DNA of 64,000 bases, from NCBI GenBank assembly GCA_037042915.1, contig CM073198.1, positions 930,001 to 994,000 on the forward strand, written 5' to 3'. Every line of letters starts with the position of its first letter. The first letter of the stretch is position 1. This stretch comes from Auricularia sp. M13. Taxonomy: Eukaryota > Basidiomycota > Agaricomycetes > Auriculariales > Auriculariaceae. The notes beneath the pieces are model-generated. The model was not told where the DNA came from. It ran no database searches and was given only the letters and a program-made list of their open reading frames with translations. The position numbers and the translations under genes are program-made. Of the stretch, positions 43,927-55,126 are shown in pieces.

Positions 43927-45832
43927 TTACACTTGGTCCCGAAGCTCAACACCGGCGAGCTCGATCGCGCACTCCCTGTCGGTCAGAGCAGCCGCGAATT
44001 CTCTGACGGACGTGGCTGTTAAAACAACGCCGCTAGTCGACGACGTGATCTCCAATGCCACGAGATTCGGAAAGCTCGGCCGTCCCTAGGGTAGCGTGAG
44101 TATATATTGTTTTATATATACGTGTATATACCGCGTATATATACACGTATATATACAATTATATACTGGGCCCCTGAAAACTGCCAGTATATAAACCACA
44201 ACTACAATGCTTCGAGGGGGCTCTGGAGGTGAAAATTGCGTCAGCAAAATGGTCGACAGCGGCCCGTATTGCAGCCACTCCCTTGCCGTCGCCTGGACCT
44301 GCACCCTGCCTGCACCGGCCCGTCCCGCTACCGGCGCGCCGTCGAGTGCAATCAGGTCGTCGTTCCCGAGCCGTAGACCCATGACGGCGAGCTGGATGCG
44401 GGACACGCCCGGGGCGGCAATACGACTGTCCAGAAGCATCCCACGCAGCACCCAACTCAGCTTCAGCGTGCACAAATGTTGTGCGGGAAGGAGGGTCCAG
44501 ACATGCCAAAGCGCGATGAGAGCGGGCTGCGCGTCGACCATGTCATTGATGAATTCGATGCACCGCGATTTAGAATACTCGTCTTTCGCTTCGAGCTTGA
44601 CGGGGTCGTTCCGCGACAGGCCGCCCATGATGCTGAGATCCACGCCGCCTTCAAGATGATGCAGAGACTCAAATATCGTCTTGGCGTCATATTCGCTGTA
44701 CTGCAGAGCAAGACTCCTGAGCGCGGAGCGTCGCATAATGGGCCGCACAGCCGGCTCCCAGAGAGGCGTCATGAGGTCCATTACGAGCTCCCGTAGGCGC
44801 GGAGCGAGCGTCGCCTCGTCCAGCGGCACGGGGGGGGGCGGGTGGGCTGCCGAATGGTCGTCCAGCTCAGCATTCAGGACGAGGAGATCAGGGCACGCGC
44901 GCAGGCAGTCGTAGAACGATCGCGCATCCGAAAAGTTGCAAAAGAGGTGCTCTAAAGCACCTAGTGATCGAGCTTCCGGTGAATGGGGGATGTCCCACCA
45001 GAAGGAGCCATAGCCTTGGAACTCGCGAAGCCGTGGGACCTCGAGATGCTCGAGCTCCAGCTTGGCCATGGGCCAGGTGTTGTGCTCGTCTTCTAGATAA
45101 GTAATTCGCTGCATGTGCAGAACGTCCAAAGAGGGGAAGTCTTTGATCTCCTGCATGAAATCGACGAAAAATGAAACGTCGCCGAAAACGCAGACGAGAG
45201 ATGCAATCCGAGCTGCGTGCGGCTTCACGAGCTCGGCCAGTTCGGTCGCCAGGCGGTGTTCGGAGAAGACGGGATAGATGCAGACCTGCATCGAGATGGG
45301 AGCGCCTTTGCTGCGCGCAAGAAACGTCTCGACTTTGTCCAGATTATGCATCGGCCCTGGTGTATCGCCCTCCCACTGCTCCCAGGCGATGGCCTCCTGA
45401 CAATCGCACAGCCCGTCGTCGCAGCTCGAGCCACGCTCATGCACCGTAGTGAAGAAGCGCACGTTTTTCCAGAAGGGAGCGTAGTCGAGGGCAATGGCGC
45501 GCCAGGCGTGACAGACGTGGGTGGCCTCGATGAGATCCTGCGCGGGAACCAGGGACCAAACGTGGCACCAAATCTCCGGAGGAAGTCTCGCATGCGGGAG
45601 TCCAGCGTTGTGCGCCTTCTTGACTTTCGCCACAGCGGCAGCGCACTGCTCCATGACGCTGTCGCAGAGCTTTTCGACGGTATCACTCGGAATATCGGTT
45701 CAGGCACTTAAGCTCGCACGTTGGGCTTCTAGCTGCTCACTTCGTCAGATACTCGCCGTCCGCGCGTTCGTCTTTCAGGTCCTCGTGGATTATGGTCAAT
45801 AAATGTTGCAGCAGCGCAGAACACCGCGACAT
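43927..45832 (-). CDS. F-box protein, paralogue C, with a 240-bp insertion near the 3' end
   Basis: Exon 1 is 45832-45741 and exon 2 starts at 45685. The 55-bp intron again has a GTGAGC donor and CCGAG acceptor. The F-box is LPPEIWCHVWSLVPAQDLI, then THVCHAWRAIALDYAPFW. Blocks run parallel to paralogues A and B as far as LIALDGAPVAG. There the frame enters foreign text (44326-44087) and stops at TAG (44088-44086). The family ending (GRPSFPNLVALE, then VREFAAALTDRECAIEL) continues in the same frame right after that TAG, to a stop at 43929-43927. If 44331-44086 is spliced out (donor GTAGCG, acceptor CCCTAG), the protein is 534 residues with the normal C-terminus. If not, it ends with a novel Ile/Tyr-rich tail. 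Splicing is not proven. Presumed SCF receptor. Confidence 0.78.
44080..44326. mobile_element. 240-bp insertion with 7-bp direct repeats inside paralogue C
   Basis: CCGTCCC occurs at 44080-44086 and 44320-44326, exactly 240 bp apart. The uninterrupted paralogues show that only one copy belongs to the gene. The insert is a multiple of three and adds an in-frame TAG that can act as a splice acceptor. I find no terminal inverted repeats. It contains a strong hairpin at 44113-44155. It could be a small transposon, an introner-like insertion or filler DNA. Confidence 0.65.
44113..44155. repeat. AT-rich perfect hairpin
   Basis: 18-bp arms (44113-44130 and 44138-44155; core TATATACGTGTATATA) with a 7-nt loop, CCGCGTA. 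It lies inside the 240-bp insert, with further TATATA runs on both sides. Confidence 0.85.
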
Positions 45833-45958
45833 CGTCAAGAGCAAAACGCGGCTGCGGAGCTCGAACCTTGACGTGCGTAAGTTCCCGGCCGTCGCGATTG
45901 CCAACTATTGTAAATCTCATTCATAGCATCATAAAGCATATTGTATGGCACGCAGAAT

Positions 45959-47474
45959 TCAAAGTGCATGAGGCAAGGAGAGCGTAAGCATCGACGCAGG
46001 CAAAATCCCACTCGCGAGCGCCCAACGATGCAAAAGATCTTCATCAAGCTCGTCAAAGTCGCAGTCGTCATAGGCAGTACTAAACGACACCCCAACGCTA
46101 CTATATGACGACGCGAGCAGGAGCTTGCGCAACAGCGGACACACCATTCTGTGCGAGATCCCACCGCGGCCGACAGTCCAGTCCGCATGCTGGCATTCGC
46201 GGCTGCAGTACCGCATCAGCCGGCAGAATTCGCAGATCTTGAAGCGCACGATGCGCTGCTCGCTCAGCTCGTGTGCATCGCACTCCGCGTTGGCGCAGAA
46301 ACGCGCCCAGTACCAGCGGAAGGTGCAGTTGCGGATGATCACAGGGCGCGGCGGCGGCGCCGTACTTGCTGCGAAGGGCGAGTCGCGCATGCCGAGCAGC
46401 GCGCGCAGCATGTTGACCGTCTCGATGAGCATGTCGCCGTGCGCCGTGGCGCCGCTGTCAGTGGGCGCGGCATAACCATATATGGGCATGTGCGGCTCGA
46501 GCGTGCGGAGGAGCAGCCGCTCGTGCCCCGCGACGAACGCGAGCGCCTCGCGCGTGCGGCAGCCGTAGCCGTCGCGGACGGTGTTGAACAGCTCCAGCAC
46601 GCCGTCGATGGTGACTATGGCGCCGCGGAGAGAGCGCGGGGCGGGGTAGCCGGGCGGGAGGCCGCTGACGAGCGGGACGCCGCCGTGCCAGGAGAGAGAT
46701 ACCGGACTGGCGGCTTGCAGGACGGCCCAGAGGAGCTTCTCGCGCGTGGGGGAAGCGAGGATATAGGGCAGCACGACGGCGCGCGCGACGAGCAGCACGG
46801 TGGCGAGCAGGCGGAACGGGTGCGGGGTGGGCGGCGCGGTGCACCAGCGCACGAGCGCGTCGACGCTCGCCTCTACGCCGCCTGGGCACAGGTCAGTGAC
46901 TCCCGTCGGCCAGTTTCCGCGCCGATTGTAGAACGGCGGCCTGCGCCAGTACTCAGGTGAATCGATGGGTCGTTTACCAGATGACAGCCCGGCGAGCACG
47001 ATCTCGAAGAGCGACCAGAGGTACATATCGAGCGCGTCAGTCAGATTGCAGCCTGTGGATTCCGGCAGTCTACGGCGATGCATCGTCGCGCGGTCCGGGC
47101 AGCTGCGCTGGTTGGCAGCTAGACACTCGCGCAGCCTGGGAACGTTCGTATCCGCGTCCGAATAGAGCACGATCAGACGCATGCATGTCGCGAAGAACTC
47201 GGGGATAGCGCGCTGGAGTGCGGCGACGGTTGCGGGTTTGCGGCCAACCTCGTATGCTAGCAGACTGAGGCACCATGGGCAGCATTCCGGCTGTGTGGGG
47301 TCGTCGCGGACGCCCTCTACGAAGGCTGTAGCTCGCGCAACAAACTCGCGACGAGTAAAGTCTAATGCCACAAGTTAGCGCTGTTCTGTATAGCGGCAAG
47401 CAAGAGAACGCACGGTATAAGCAGCCGCATGCGCAATCTGACCGCGTAGAGGTAGCAGAAGCCTGAGCGTTCAT
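45959..47474 (-). CDS. MYND zinc-finger protein 3
   Basis: Exons 47474-47414 and 47361-45959, 487 residues. The 52-bp intron has a GTGCGT donor, GCTAACTT branch and CATTAG acceptor, phase 1. Exon 1 ends CACGCLY, matching the short Cys-rich first exon of the relatives. Exon 2 has PECCPWCLSLLAYEV, GKRPI, GNWPTGVTDLCPGG, CTAPPTPHPF and LASPTREKLLWAVL. The MYND finger: CANAEC, then ICEFCRLMRYCSRECQHADW, then HRMVC. Full-length and the closest relative of the gene at 33217. A role in protein-protein contact is assumed from the domain; the target is unknown. Confidence 0.88.
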
Positions 47475-47599
47475 GTGTCCAGACGTCGGCAGGTTCGAGG
47501 GGAACGATGCGCAGACCAGAATCCATTTGTACGATTCGAAACACATAACCACAGGCGTGACATGAAGCACGAAGCGTCGTCAACGTGCACCTGAAGCAG

Positions 47600-50500
47600 T
47601 CCAAGCGGAGGAGACACTGGCACCTGAAGCGCTACGGAAGCGTGAAGCGGTTGATAGCATGATGGAGAGAGCATAGGATAAAGCCTATTGTGCCAGCGAT
47701 TGTGTATGTCGTGGTTGTACGTGCTGTGTACCGCGCGAAGGGCTCGATGCTCGAAAGATTTGCAGACCGACGCTCAGGTGCACGGCTCTGAACGCTCCAG
47801 ACCTTGAATCAGAAATTGGAGGATACTTTGACGCATTGAATCTCCCGTGGCATGATATGGGAGCGCGAACGAGGATAAAGCGCAGTCAGACTTGACGACG
47901 GTCATGGTTCAGAAGAGAGAAGCAAAAGTTGCCGATTGTACACCGCCGCGGAACGAGCTCAGGCTCAGCTTGAGAATTGATGGCAAAGCCCCACATGCGA
48001 GCATCCTAAGCTGCGCCTAGGCTCCCGCTTAAGCCTGAGTGATTTATGTGCTGCAGCAGCGGAACCGAGTTTGCCGTTTTCCAGCCCGGCTTCAGCGCGA
48101 ACCTAAGCCCAGCTTGTGCGTGCACCGCCACCACCCGCCGGGCCACACAACGCATCAGCCGCAACCGCCGACTTGATGCACTTGAGCTTCCAGTTTTTCT
48201 TGCGCTGGAGAGACAAAATGTATAATGGGGAACACCAAATATATTATCAAAGTAAAATTACAATGAGTATCTACTATCGAAATAATCTGGAACTAGGCAG
48301 AAATGGGTGCTTACCATTGATGCTAGTCAGCCAGATACCATGGGAGAGCCACAGAGCCCAAGCCAGTGAGACAGAGCCAGGGCAGAGAACCAGAGAGTTC
48401 AAGAATCAGAGCCAGAGAACGAGAGATCGGAGCCCAAAGATCGGAGCCCAAAGATCAGAGTGTCTCAAAAAGTGTGTACGCCCTATCGGGCTCTCTCGAG
48501 GTCAATCGACCCCGATCCGGTCGTCTGGCAGCTCATAGTCCAGATCTGGGAAGCAAAGCCCCGACCGATTCACCTTTGGCATGATCGGCCGGATCGGGCC
48601 AGACAGCCCGATCTACTCAGATTTGGCTCGGTCAACGTCGACCTGGCTGGAGGCCAACGTATAAGAAAATACTCTCATCACTTGCCCGCTCTCAGGCTCT
48701 TGATCTTTTACTACTATCTACTATTTTGTATCACAACCTGTTACTAATACGAACTATTACTATTCTATCACTTTATTATCTGAAATACTACAGTCGTGGA
48801 TTTTGTACTAGAGCGTATTGGAACCCGTAGCCTAGTTATTTCATCCACTGCGCTTGTGTGGAGTCGCGCGCAATAGACAACTGAGCTAATGTGGAGACTG
48901 TCCAGAGTGGAGCTTCCGGAATCATATCCTGCTCCACACCACCTCGGAGCAGCTGCCAACTCGTCGGCGTCCAACTGCATCGAGCCACAGCCAGCGCCGC
49001 CTATTGAACACTGGTACTGGAGGCTCGCAGCTGATTGGACTAGAGTCTTCCGCGACGATGCGGCGAGCTCAGCACTAGCAGGCGTACCGTCGAAGGCTGA
49101 CAGCTATAAACGCACAGATGATGACCACACGGCGGCGCTCTACCAGTGCGCATCCACGGCCGTCATGAACGGCAAGAGGTCTAACATCTTAATCAGGTGT
49201 TGCTGGCACTGGATGTGAATCCGGGATGGAGATCGTGCACTACTGGACCGTCACCGCGGTAAGTCACGATTGGGAGCCTCGACTGCCGCGGAAAAGTGGC
49301 ATCCTAGTCGGCGAGTCTACAAAGTCGTTGAGAACGCTAGCTGATGCTTATGGCGCTGCGCGCAGTTTCAGGTGTCGACGCGCGTCGGTCAGCGATTCCG
49401 ATGCGTGATGATTAGTAGGTGCGGCCTCCCCATCACTCTTCGGAGATCGACATCCTCTTCCTCGACCTCGTAGTGACGTCTCCCGTTGTCGGCGCGCTTG
49501 GGGAATCGAAAAGTCAATCCGTTGTCGACCGCAGGTAGTTAAGAGAGGTATGTGCTGAATGGACTGTGTACACTACGCTCGATCACAACGACGGTATCTA
49601 GGGCTGTCTATATGGTTGAAATACAGAAACATGATCACTTGCTGTTTACTCACCGCAGACATGATCTTGCCCAAACGAGCCAGATCTTGCCAGACCTGAC
49701 CCTTGCTGGTGCAAGATCTGGCCAGATCTGGTTATCTGGCTTTGTCTGGCCCGATCAGCCTCTCGCACTTTTTGAGACAAGCCCAAAGACCAAAGACCAG
49801 AGACCAGACCAGAGACCAGAGTTAGCCCAGCCCAAAGCAAGTGCAAGCTAGAGACAGCTGAGGGCTGTAATGAACAGAAGTTAGCGGTGAGTGATACAGC
49901 ATGCGATGGGAATGTGTCGATGGTGAATGACGCACTTGAGGCTTCCACAGTGCTTGCGACGGCAGAACACGACGGGATTGCAGGCCCTACCATCGCGCCG
50001 ACGCGCTTGTTAGTAACCAGTGCACCTGTAAGCGGCACACTTGTCAGCTGGAGAAAGTGCATGAGGGGAAGGCTGAAGTCAGAGTGAGAGCGCACAATAA
50101 CATTCGCGGACGCGACGGCGGTGCCCTTTGGGGCGACACTTGGCAGCAGCGCACGAGGCGGTGGTAACAGCTGCGCACAGTCGGCTGCGGGTGTTGCGGC
50201 AAATGGCGACAGCTGAACGGATGGGCATCTGGACGGCGGTATGAGCGGGAGGGACTTGGGAAAAAAGACGACGAGGCCGACAAACAGAGCCAAACCAACC
50301 TACGCATGCGGCTGCGCAGAGGACTTGACCTTGAAGCGGAGCTGCCGCAATGCGCGCAGGAAAACGGAGCCTGAGCGCTGCATCGGCGAGATGAGCGCAA
50401 GTGGCGCCGCGGCGCCGACTCAGGCTCAGCTCAAGTTCTGGTTGCAGCCGGGCCGGCATTGATCAACTCAAGCGCAGCATGGGCTCAGCTTCGGCCTGAA

Positions 50501-50937
50501 TTGAGATGACAAAACATGCCAGATAGAAAACCGTCATCCTCAGATCATCTTCGAGTGAGTCCATGGCCGTGTATCCGACGTTTCTGGACTGATTCCGGAT
50601 CACGGAGTTATCGGTCACACAAAGCGACAGTCGACCTGCGTAACATTTCCGTCTTGGGTGTAGCGCCAATAACTGTGTTTCCTTTCGAATGAATATTTGA
50701 AAACCTTGAAGATGAGTGCTATGAATACGTTTGTATTTCTGGACCGCGCTTAGTCCTGCAACTTCACGCCGCAAATTTCGATGAGAAGTGCACAAATGGT
50801 TCTGCGGAGAGGACTTGAGGTCACTGTGAATCAAGTTAAGTGGTATAGGATGAACTGGCAGGGGACCAGATCGATTTCTAATCTAAATCGAACCAAGTCC
50901 GAAACTCCGCTCCTCCTCTTCGACCGGATACGCTGCC
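47600..50937. other. Gene-poor interval with repeats
   Basis: No supported gene. Two related, oppositely oriented segments lie at about 48340-48640 and 49640-49850. Both are rich in AGACCAGAGACC/GATCGGAGCCCAAAGATC words and share CACTTTTTGAGACA and GCCCGATC. An AT-rich stretch lies between them (48690-48800). Elsewhere only chance open frames occur. Confidence 0.4.
48340..49850. repeat. Probable inverted pair of AGACC/CCAGA-rich repeats
   Basis: Near 49766 the plus strand reads CTCGCACTTTTTGAGACAAG, followed by CCCAAAGACCAAAGACCAG. Near 48470 the minus strand reads CACACTTTTTGAGACACTC, followed by a CTTTGGGCTC-rich text. The two are about 1.2 kb apart in opposite orientation, with partial matches only. 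They could be the edges of a degraded element. Confidence 0.4.
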
Positions 50938-52452
50938 ATGGCCGAAGTCAGCGCCCGGCGGATAACAAGTCTCCCGGCTGAATGCTTAACACATATTCTT
51001 CGCTATCTTCCCACCGCGAGTCTTCGTCAAACCGCTAGCGTTTCGCGCCGATTCTATGCCTGCGCGTGGGATGCTGGTCTTGTCATACCTCGGCGGCTCT
51101 CGTCCAGCGACCCGAAGCGCATCCAGAGACAGCTCGCCGACTTTAACGCGCTAGTCGAGCACGCTCTTCCCAAGAATCTTCCCTTAAGCCTGACTTTCTA
51201 CTGGTTCCCCCCGCTGCAACATAAGGCCGACGGTGACTATCCTCGCATGCGCCATATTCTGCGCGCAATCACAGGCGCGCTGCCTCTTCTAGTCAAGCTG
51301 TGGGTCAGCGCAATCAACATCGAGCAGGTGGTTGCGATTCTTTGTCGCCCGATGCCGCGTCTTCGCGATTTGACACTCATGCGCGCGTATCACTTCGACA
51401 GGGATCCATTTCCCGTCCCACATGATCTACTCGCTGGCGATGCGCCATTGCTCCGCAAGCTCAAGCTCAGTGACGCGGCTCTTCCAGCTCCACCGCTGCT
51501 CGCATTCTCGCATGTTACCTCGCTCCATTTCTCCTACTACTTTGCGCCGCTCCAGCTCGCATTTGCGCATTATTTTCCCAATCTTCAAGACCTTACTCTC
51601 AATGCGCGTTGCGTCCGGGACCCCGCACTGAATGACTTCGACCTCTCCGGGTTGGCATTACAGTCGCTCACCGCGCATGCCATGTTGATGCCAGCCATCC
51701 AGCGCGCCGTATCACTAGACACAATTCGCCTTTTCTCCTGCGAATACCATGGCTTCGACATCGACTGGGCGGAGCACAGCTCGAAGGCCGTCGACGGCGT
51801 GGATTTCTCGCTCCGTCTCTTCCTCCAGAGCGGGGAAAACAGCCAGCTCACCATCGTCCTCGTTCCGGCGCACCGCTGTTGGCGGCGGATCTACGCGATC
51901 CGCGACTGGTATTCCGACACGCTCCCACCGCTCGCAGACAAACCCGGCGGACGCGCGCGGCTGACCTATCTGCGTCTTGAGAATTCCTTTCTCAACTGCT
52001 TTCTCTCCTGCGACGCGGAGTTTCCCGCTCTTCAGAGAGTCCAGATCGACTTCAGTGTCAACTCCGTAGAGCACGCGCTGGTCTGGCCGCCCGACAGCGT
52101 GCGCGGCGCGTTTGCTGCCAGTGCAGGCTTCCGCCCGGAACACAGGTCCGCGCCGACGTTTGACGGCACGCAGAGCCCGTACGACGTGCCGTGCCCCGCG
52201 CTGCGGGAGCTCGCGCTCTTTGCGGTCAACTACTCGGAGAGCATCGTCGTGCAGGCGCGCGAGGTCGCGTTTCTCGGCCGCGCGCTCGGCCAACTTCATC
52301 GTGCGCAGCGTGAAAAGGCTGCCCTCGTGCTCGTTGGCATAGAGTTTGCGGTGCCAGAGGCGCGCGAGCTGCTTGGGTTGGCGTTTTCCGCTGTGCGGCT
52401 GGACGCGTTTGCAGAGCGGGGCTCGACGGAGGACCGCGACGACGGGCTGTAG
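50938..52452 (+). CDS. F-box protein (paralogue of the gene at 23755)
   Basis: 504 residues, single exon, start in a good context (GCCATGG). The F-box is at residues 10-45: SLPAECLTHILRYLPTASLR, then VSRRFYACAWDAGL. The body is leucine-rich. The end has VQAREVAFLGRALGQLHRAQ, then VGIEFAVPEARELLGLAFSA and EDRDDG, matching the gene at 23755-25293 block by block at moderate identity. The two are about 27 kb apart in the same orientation. A presumed SCF substrate receptor with unknown target. Confidence 0.9.
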   Translation: MAEVSARRITSLPAECLTHILRYLPTASLRQTASVSRRFYACAWDAGLVIPRRLSSSDPKRIQRQLADFNALVEHALPKNLPLSLTFYWFPPLQHKADGDYPRMRHILRAITGALPLLVKLWVSAINIEQVVAILCRPMPRLRDLTLMRAYHFDRDPFPVPHDLLAGDAPLLRKLKLSDAALPAPPLLAFSHVTSLHFSYYFAPLQLAFAHYFPNLQDLTLNARCVRDPALNDFDLSGLALQSLTAHAMLMPAIQRAVSLDTIRLFSCEYHGFDIDWAEHSSKAVDGVDFSLRLFLQSGENSQLTIVLVPAHRCWRRIYAIRDWYSDTLPPLADKPGGRARLTYLRLENSFLNCFLSCDAEFPALQRVQIDFSVNSVEHALVWPPDSVRGAFAASAGFRPEHRSAPTFDGTQSPYDVPCPALRELALFAVNYSESIVVQAREVAFLGRALGQLHRAQREKAALVLVGIEFAVPEARELLGLAFSAVRLDAFAERGSTEDRDDGL

Positions 52453-53715
52453 GGCGACTCGACTCTCTACGAGGATTAAAGCATGGCCTTAAATCATCGC
52501 TTTTTGGCGGTACTCCGGACGCGTCTGCATCTCGCTCAACCGATGCCGCATTCTCCGCTGCTTCGACCTGGCTACTCTAGCTTCATGAAAACTTGTGAGT
52601 GGGGCTGTCCAGATGGCTTTTGGAGTTTTTCTGCGTTAATATGTTATGAGAAGGACGTTGTACTTTACCTGTAGTATTGCTCGTGTATCGATGATTTCCT
52701 ATATTGATATACTTTAGATGCGAATATCCCAGCTCTCTGGTCTATCTCACCTTCGCATTCACTTTTCATCTCCGTGGGGTATGCGCACGCCCCATGAGAT
52801 CGACGACAGCGTGGACGTGCAAAGTCCGCTTGCTTCTTCCTTCCGGGCCTCACAATTTTCGCCACAACCTTGCAGTTGCACAGTAGGTCCTGTCGCTGCG
52901 ACCTTTATCTTCATATCTATTACTTGCATGCTTCGTACACACCGCGGCGCTCGGCGGTGCTTGCGCTGTGGACTGGCTGTCTGGATCTTCTCCCGACGTT
53001 CGATGGATATGAGAAGCCGCACCACTGGATTCAAGTATCGGCCAGTGCTCTAATTCCTGCCGCATCTGCACATCTTAATTCATACACACCTGGCTAACGA
53101 CCTTCATACGCCGGGCTCTCGACACCAACCTTCGTCTCCGCTTCATTCTGGCACCGTTTCTTTTCCATGCGGGCACGAATTCTCAAATCTCAATAACTTG
53201 TCTGCACTGTTTCGCGCACTACCGCCACCGTTTCCCTTATAGCTTTGGTACAACCAGTCTAGACTCGCGTCCTCAGGGTCTAGATCATTAGCTTCGATTC
53301 GCTTTCCTTTTCTCTGCACCGGTACCCTCTGCAACTCCGGATCGAGCGGCATCTCAACCTGCGGGGAGAAATGGGCGCCAGGTACCAACAGCTTCAGCGC
53401 TCATGTAGATGTGGGCGACCCTGACTTGCTGTGCTGCTCGAATTGGGAGGAATGGCTTACAGTATTCCCCAGAGATTTTTATGAACGCGCGGGGCGGTAA
53501 CTGCAGTACTTTCGCGCCCGCCCTGCCTCACTCCCTACATAAAGTCTATCTGCGTCTTGTGGAAGGTGCAGGAGCTCGCGTGGCGTACGCATCAACCGAC
53601 GGCGATCACAGCGACATGCCGAGGCCAGCGCCGGAAGGAAACAAGCGCGCTTGCTTGCGTTCTTCTGCACCGTCACAATGCGGCCGGCCTTCTCTCCGGC
53701 TCTGACTCTGACTTC
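52453..53715. other. Intergenic, one doubtful small frame
   Basis: A minus-strand frame at 53143-53388 (81 codons; contains LDPEDASLDWLYQSYKG) has a protein-like composition and would be divergent from the SIKE-like gene. It has no family match, and I do not call it a gene. Nothing else is supported. Confidence 0.3.
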
Positions 53716-55126
53716 ATGGCGCACTTCCAGGACGCCGCGCCGCTGTTTCCTCCTCAGCAGCAGCAAGAGCAACCGCAGGCGCAGAGGGAGGAGGACGACG
53801 AGCTCGCGCGCGTGTGGGCGGTCGTGAGCGACCTCGGCGAGCAGCTCGCGCGCAACCGGGCGCTCGCGGCCAGCTTGCAGTCCCAGGCGGGGCACATTAA
53901 GGTGCGCCTATGTCTGGCCTTTCACGTTCATGTAGCTGTGCTGACGCTTGCTGCAGAGCCAGGCCTTCCACGCGCAGTCGGGCTTTCCTTTGCGGCGGTT
54001 CAACGCGGACCTTCCAAAAGGTGCGCTCCTAGCTCCCCCATCCGTACGAGTCAGTGCTTATTTTGCGTCCAGAGGTGTACGAGGAGGAGCTGGCGCGTCT
54101 GACGCGCGTGATGCAGGCGGAGAACAAGCAGCTGGCGGGCGAGAACAAGCAGCTGTCGGTGCTCGTGCGCGAGTACGAGGCGACGCTCGAGGCCGTCATG
54201 GCCAAGTTCCGCCAGGCAGCGGTACGCTACGTCTTGCTTCTTGCCCGTTGCTGGAGCGCTCGCTGATTGCTGCCACGCAGATGAAGTCCCAGGAACGCGA
54301 GCTCGACCTTGCGCGCTCGTTCGAGCGGGCGCTGCTCCAGCGCGACGACAGACTGCACGCGCAGGCGCTCGACGCGGCCACGTCGACTGACGCGCTCATC
54401 GCGCGTCTGTCGGCGCTGTTGCGCGCAGCCATAAGGGTGAACAACGGCGAGCCCGAGCCTGGAGGTGAGTCCGTGACGCCATAAAATGTCGTGCTGTGAG
54501 CTGACATAGCGCCACGCAGAGCTCGAAGACGCCGACGAACAAAGCGAAGGTCGCGATGGTGACTGGGCGCTCGACCGCGATTGCGAACTCGCCCGGCTGG
54601 AGCGCGAAAATGCTGAGCTGCGGAGGATGCTCGGGGCGCCAGTGCCAGATTATCCGTACGACATGCCGCCGCCTGCGTTCCGGTAAGCCTCTACCTCCAA
54701 TGCTGTACCCGATTCCACGTCCATATTCGCATCACTCCCTCCACATTCCCCTAACAAGTTGACCGGGCACCTGCTGTCCTGCAGAGAGCGCCTCTGGACG
54801 TCTACTTCAGTGTCGTGGTGTGCGCGGCGCATTCTCGCAGTCATCACCGCCATCGAGCACACCTGATTCCCCTCCCCCCACTCTCCCTCCCACTCTCCCA
54901 ACATCTACCTATCCCCAGCCTCCCAAACTAACGCACCCCCTCCAGAGCACCGCCAATGCCCACGCGCCGTTTCCCGCCGCGCGCCTCGGGCCTCGGCGTG
55001 TACACGCAGTCGCTCGGGCCCGGGATGGGCATCGGCATGCAGCAAGCGAGCCCCGGCGCGGGCGAGTGGAGCCCCAGCGTCGGGCGCGAGGGCATGTGGC
55101 GCGAGCGCGAGGCGCTCTTGGGGTGA
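53716..55126 (+). CDS. SIKE/FGFR1OP2-like coiled-coil protein, six exons
   Basis: Exons: 53716-53901, 53957-54020, 54073-54221, 54281-54464, 54520-54682 and 54946-55126; 308 residues, all junctions GT-AG with the frame kept. The first introns are 52-59 bp. The last is 263 bp with a CTAAC branch site; the nearer acceptor at 54784 would give a poor short ending. Key blocks: SQAFHAQSGFPLRRFN, MQAENKQLAGENKQLSVLV, YEATLEAVMAKFRQAA, IARLSALLRAAIRV and ELARLERENAELRRMLG. The order (QEN-rich coil, E.AL..VM.K.R, then a ...LRAAI... helix and a final LE.EN..LR.ML) follows the SIKE/FGFR1OP2 family, adaptors of the STRIPAK phosphatase complex that in fungi governs fusion, development and septation. The Gly/Met-rich tail is lineage-specific. 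Assignment is by motif order only. Confidence 0.75.

Noticed and set aside
53143-53388. 81-codon minus-strand frame upstream of the SIKE-like gene
   Set aside because: Protein-like composition, but there is no homologue I recognise and no promoter or intron evidence.
54785-54870. Alternative exon for the SIKE-like gene after the acceptor at 54784
   Set aside because: It gives a short ending without family features. Direct splicing to 54946 keeps the frame and yields a Gly/Met-rich tail.
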